Below are positions 7,306 through 9,474 of a DNA stretch of 9,474 nt, in pieces. Origin of the DNA: Clostridia bacterium (lineage in GTDB: Bacteria; Bacillota_A; Clostridia; Oscillospirales; CAG-272); the NCBI GenBank assembly GCA_017462445.1, contig JAFTRB010000108.1, positions 1-9,474 on the forward strand, read 5' to 3'. The position numbers and the translations under genes were made by a program. The stretch's first letter is position 1, and each line of letters begins with the position of its first letter. The notes beneath the pieces were generated by a model. The model did not search any database. It had not been told where the DNA came from and worked only from the letters and a program-made list of their open reading frames with translations.

Positions 7306-7390
7306 GCTAGGAATTGCATTTGGTGTCGTAGTGGTACTTTGTGAGTTGTCATGCATTAACTAACACCTCATCCGTCACCTGAAGGTGACA

Positions 7391-7410
7391 CCTTCCCCTC
7401 AAGGGGAAGG
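7391..7410. repeat. CCTTCCCC/GGGGAAGG hairpin, right arm
   Basis: A perfect 8-bp stem with a TCAA loop, the inverted partner of the hairpin at 6982-7001. It is followed on the plus strand by only CTTTAAAT, so it is a weak terminator at best. Confidence 0.55.
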
Positions 7411-7430
7411 CTTTAAATGTGATGACCACA

Positions 7431-7454
7431 GAGCGCTGAATAACGAGCGCTGAA
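7431..7454. repeat. Short direct repeat GAGCGCTGAA
   Basis: GAGCGCTGAA occurs at 7431-7440 and 7445-7454, 14 nt apart start to start, each with the AGCGCT palindrome. It lies between the composite element and the AT-rich tandem repeat. Confidence 0.5.
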
Positions 7455-7461
7455 CATTGAA

Positions 7462-7518
7462 CACTTTCAATTTTCAACTTTCAATTTTCTATTCTTCAAC
7501 TTTCAATTTTCTATTCTT
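7462..7518. repeat. 22-bp AT-rich tandem repeat
   Basis: Two exact copies of a 22-nt unit beginning CAACTTTCAATTTTC lie head to tail at 7475-7496 and 7497-7518. A partial copy (CACTTTCAATTTT) precedes them from 7462. The array ends 5 nt before the -35 box of the proS promoter. Confidence 0.8.
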
Positions 7519-7523
7519 CCGTC

Positions 7524-7552
7524 TTGACAATGCTTTTTTTCGGTGGTATAAT
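7524..7552 (+). promoter_or_regulatory. Consensus sigma70-type promoter of proS
   Basis: A perfect -35 TTGACA (7524-7529), a 17-nt spacer and a perfect -10 TATAAT (7547-7552), with an extended -10 TG at 7544-7545. Transcription would start near 7559, leaving a leader of only about 33 nt. That is too short for a T-box riboswitch, so expression is probably strong and constitutive. Confidence 0.9.
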
Positions 7553-7578
7553 AAGGAGTAATTAAAATTATTCTTTTT

Positions 7579-7584
7579 AAGGAG
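7579..7584 (+). promoter_or_regulatory. proS ribosome binding site
   Basis: AAGGAG lies 7 nt before the ATG at 7592. This strong Shine-Dalgarno fixes the start. Confidence 0.9.
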
Positions 7585-7591
7585 ACAAAAT

Positions 7592-9319
7592 ATGAAGGTT
7601 GCTAGTCTGCTTGGCGAGAGATTTAAGAAGGCTCCGTCAGACTGCGTGGTGGAGAGCCAGGCTCTGATGGTCAGGGGCGGATATATGAAGTCGGTGGGAA
7701 CAGGTGTGTTCTCGCTGTTTACCCCTGCTAAAAGGATTACCAAGAAAATTGAGAATATTATGCGCGAGGAGATGGATCGCATTGACGGTCAGGAGGTAAT
7801 GTTCCCTGTTGTTATGCCTGCTACTCTGTGGCAGGAGAGCGGCAGATTTGACAGCATTGGCTCGGAGCTTCTCCGCTTTAAGGACAGGAATAAGATTGAT
7901 ATGGTTCTCGGCATGACACACGAGGAGGCGGCTGTACACCTCGCCCGTGATGCTGCGCAGAGCTACCAGAGATATCCCTTTATGATCTACCAGATACAGA
8001 CCAAGTTCCGCGATGAGCCGAGATGCCGCGGCGGTCTTATCCGTACCCGTGAGTTCACGATGAAGGACGCCTATTCCTTCCACACCTCCCAGGAGGACCT
8101 GGAGGCATATTACGATGTTTGCTACCACGCTTATGAGAGAATTTTCGCTCGCTGCGGCGTGCCTGAGGTTGTTGCGGTAAAGAGCGACTCGGGTATGATG
8201 GGTGGCCGGGTATCCCACGAATTTATGCTTCTTACCGACATTGGCGAGGACAGCATCGTTATCTGCCCCGAATGCGGCTATCGCTCCAATATGGAGGCTG
8301 CCGACTGCATCGTTGAGAACGAGGCTGTTGCCACAGAGGATATGACGGAGGTTCACACCCCCACGCAGAAGACCATTGAGGAAGTCTGCTCCTTCCTTGG
8401 CGTTCCTGCAAATCGCTCCTGCAAGGCTGTGCTTTATCAGAGAAATGCCGACGATAGCCTGGTTATCGCCTTTATCCGCGGCGATCTTGATGTAAACGAG
8501 ACAAAGCTGCGCAATACCCTTGGCGCTGAAATTCACCCCGCTACCGTTACCGAGGAGATGGGTGTGGTTGCCGGCTTTATCGACCCTATCGGTCTGCCCA
8601 AAAATATTACTGTTATTTTCGACAAGTCGCTTGAGGGAATTAATTCCTTTGTTGCCGGCGCTAACAAGGAGGGCTATCACCTTCGCGGCGTGAATATGGC
8701 GAGAGATGTGGGCGAGGTCGAGTATGCAGACTTTGCCAAGGCTATGGAGGGCGGCATCTGCCCTGTTTGCGGAAAGCACGCAATCACAATCAGCCGCGGT
8801 ATCGAGGTGGGTAACATATTCCAGCTTGGTACAAAATACACCGAAAGCATGGGTATGCAGTATCTTGATGCAAACGGCGAGCTTCAGTACCCCATTATGG
8901 GCTGCTACGGAATCGGAGTCGGCAGGCTTGTTGCCTCGGTATGCCAGGTCAGACACGACAAGTTTGGCCCTATCTGGCCCATTACCATTGCCCCCTGGCA
9001 GGTGCATCTCTGTGCGCTCCGTGTTGACGAGCCTACCGTTAAGGAGACTGCGGACAGGCTTTATAACGAGCTTAAGAAGCTGGGTGTTGAGGTAATATAC
9101 GATGACAGAAATGTGAGTGCCGGCGTAATGTTCTCGGATGCCGACCTTCTCGGCGTTCCTGTCAGAATGATCGTCAGCCCCAGGACACTTGAAAGAGGCG
9201 CTGTTGAGATCTCCGCCCGTGACAAGTCCTTCAGCCTTGATGCCTCCCCCGAGGATGCTGCAAAGGTAGCTCGCGACAAGGTGGCAGAGATGATTGCCGC
9301 CCTCACCCCCGAGGACTGA
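7592..9319 (+). CDS. proS: Prolyl-tRNA synthetase, bacterial type
   Basis: Charges tRNA-Pro with proline in the cytoplasm using ATP. The 575-aa length and domain order match bacterial-type class II ProRS. Class II motif 1 is around 68-80 (EVMFPVVMPATLW), with the proline-pocket THEE at 109-112. Motif 2 is FRDEPRCRGGLIRTREF (139-155) followed by MKDAYSFH. Motif 3 is GCYGIGVGR (438-446, approximate). Between motifs 2 and 3 lies the INS editing domain that clears Ala-tRNA-Pro; it is framed by CPECG (225-229) and CPVCG (390-394), and CKAVLY places a Lys (K278) where the editing-site lysine is expected. The last ~110 residues (IAPWQVHLCAL onward) form the anticodon-binding domain. The gene stands alone with its own promoter and terminator, on the opposite strand to the integrase and operon. 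It is an ordinary core gene marking the chromosomal side of the junction. Confidence 0.98.
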   Translation: MKVASLLGERFKKAPSDCVVESQALMVRGGYMKSVGTGVFSLFTPAKRITKKIENIMREEMDRIDGQEVMFPVVMPATLWQESGRFDSIGSELLRFKDRNKIDMVLGMTHEEAAVHLARDAAQSYQRYPFMIYQIQTKFRDEPRCRGGLIRTREFTMKDAYSFHTSQEDLEAYYDVCYHAYERIFARCGVPEVVAVKSDSGMMGGRVSHEFMLLTDIGEDSIVICPECGYRSNMEAADCIVENEAVATEDMTEVHTPTQKTIEEVCSFLGVPANRSCKAVLYQRNADDSLVIAFIRGDLDVNETKLRNTLGAEIHPATVTEEMGVVAGFIDPIGLPKNITVIFDKSLEGINSFVAGANKEGYHLRGVNMARDVGEVEYADFAKAMEGGICPVCGKHAITISRGIEVGNIFQLGTKYTESMGMQYLDANGELQYPIMGCYGIGVGRLVASVCQVRHDKFGPIWPITIAPWQVHLCALRVDEPTVKETADRLYNELKKLGVEVIYDDRNVSAGVMFSDADLLGVPVRMIVSPRTLERGAVEISARDKSFSLDASPEDAAKVARDKVAEMIAALTPED

Positions 9320-9331
9320 TTTTCAATAATT

Positions 9332-9380
9332 AAGAGGTTGCCTTCCCCCTTTCGGGAGTCGGCACCTCTTTTATTTTATT
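9332..9380 (+). terminator. Intrinsic terminator after proS
   Basis: AAGAGGTTGCC pairs with GGCACCTCTT (one bulged T), and the stem is followed by a T-rich tail (TTATTTTATT). It begins 12 nt after the proS stop, so proS is probably monocistronic. Confidence 0.85.
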
Positions 9381-9474
9381 CTTTATTAAGACTTGTGTAA
9401 GTACACCCTAGTGACTGAAATCAGAAGAAAAATATCCGCTCTTTTATCTCTTTTGCTATGAATATGTCGGCAAA

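Larger units (their letters stand above)
6975..7417. repeat. MITE-like composite element with inverted arms
   Basis: This non-coding block is bounded by long inverted arms. The left arm, 6975-7033, runs from TTTAAAGCCTTCCCC to GTGACGGATGAGGTGT; the right arm, 7363-7417, is its inverted counterpart. They differ mainly in a short internal stretch (GCACGAGCCTGCGA on the left, TCACCTTCAG on the right). Each arm has a perfect CCTTCCCC/GGGGAAGG hairpin. No convincing coding frame lies inside. This repeat family is, as far as I recall, common in gut Clostridia. The element fills most of the gap between the integrase and proS and holds a second repeat family inside it. Confidence 0.7.

Noticed and set aside
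6975..7518. Possible CRISPR array or phase-variable repeat tract
   Set aside because: Repeats are inverted, unequal in length and unevenly spaced, or directly tandem without spacers; no cas genes are present.
7559..7591. T-box riboswitch in the proS leader
   Set aside because: The leader is only about 33 nt and has no specifier loop or antiterminator structure.
7637..9007. Long minus-strand open frame of 456 codons opposite proS
   Set aside because: It lies wholly antisense to a confident proS, has no ribosome binding site or recognisable motifs, and is explained by the codon bias of proS leaving the opposite strand open.
9381..9474. Possible start of a further gene after the proS terminator
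   Set aside because: ATG codons near the end lack a Shine-Dalgarno, and too little sequence remains to judge coding.

Overview
The window looks like a chromosomal locus of an anaerobic gut-type Firmicute, probably a Clostridia/Oscillospirales relative. I infer this from the prolyl-tRNA synthetase, the purine-rich Shine-Dalgarno sequences, and the dense GGGGAAGG hairpin and TCATCCTGAG repeat families, which I recall as common in such genomes. No database search was possible, so the taxonomy is inference.

Left part (5-5797, all minus strand): a compact four-gene operon that reads as a restriction-modification type defence island. In transcription order it encodes: (i) a 241-aa protein with the SAM-binding half of an adenine-N6 DNA methyltransferase (FLEPACGEGAFL) but no NPPY catalytic motif; (ii) a 512-aa Eco57I-like methyltransferase that does carry NPPY, with its start overlapping the stop of the first gene; (iii) a 179-aa HEPN-like protein with an R-x4-H motif; and (iv) a 985-aa protein joining an N-terminal T5orf172/GIY-YIG-like nuclease domain, a DEAH-type superfamily 2 motor and a Tudor/SH3-like C-terminal tail. 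The likely division of labour is modification by (i)+(ii), translocation and cleavage by (iv), and an unknown accessory or RNase role for (iii). Base composition is mosaic: the 3' two thirds of the methyltransferase gene plus the whole HEPN-like gene (about 2990-4570) is clearly more AT-rich than the sequence on both sides, which suggests a swapped specificity cassette.

Middle (5798-6944): a 232-nt gap with a 23-bp near-perfect palindrome and a strong plus-strand intrinsic terminator, then a complete tyrosine recombinase on the minus strand. The integrase beside the operon suggests that the island is, or was, mobile. No tRNA target or confirmed attachment repeat is visible.

Right part (6945-9474): about 450 nt of nested non-coding repeats bounded by long inverted arms (MITE-like), a short tandem AT-rich repeat, then a near-consensus extended -10 promoter driving proS (prolyl-tRNA synthetase, plus strand), which ends in an intrinsic terminator. 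The last ~94 nt show no supported feature.
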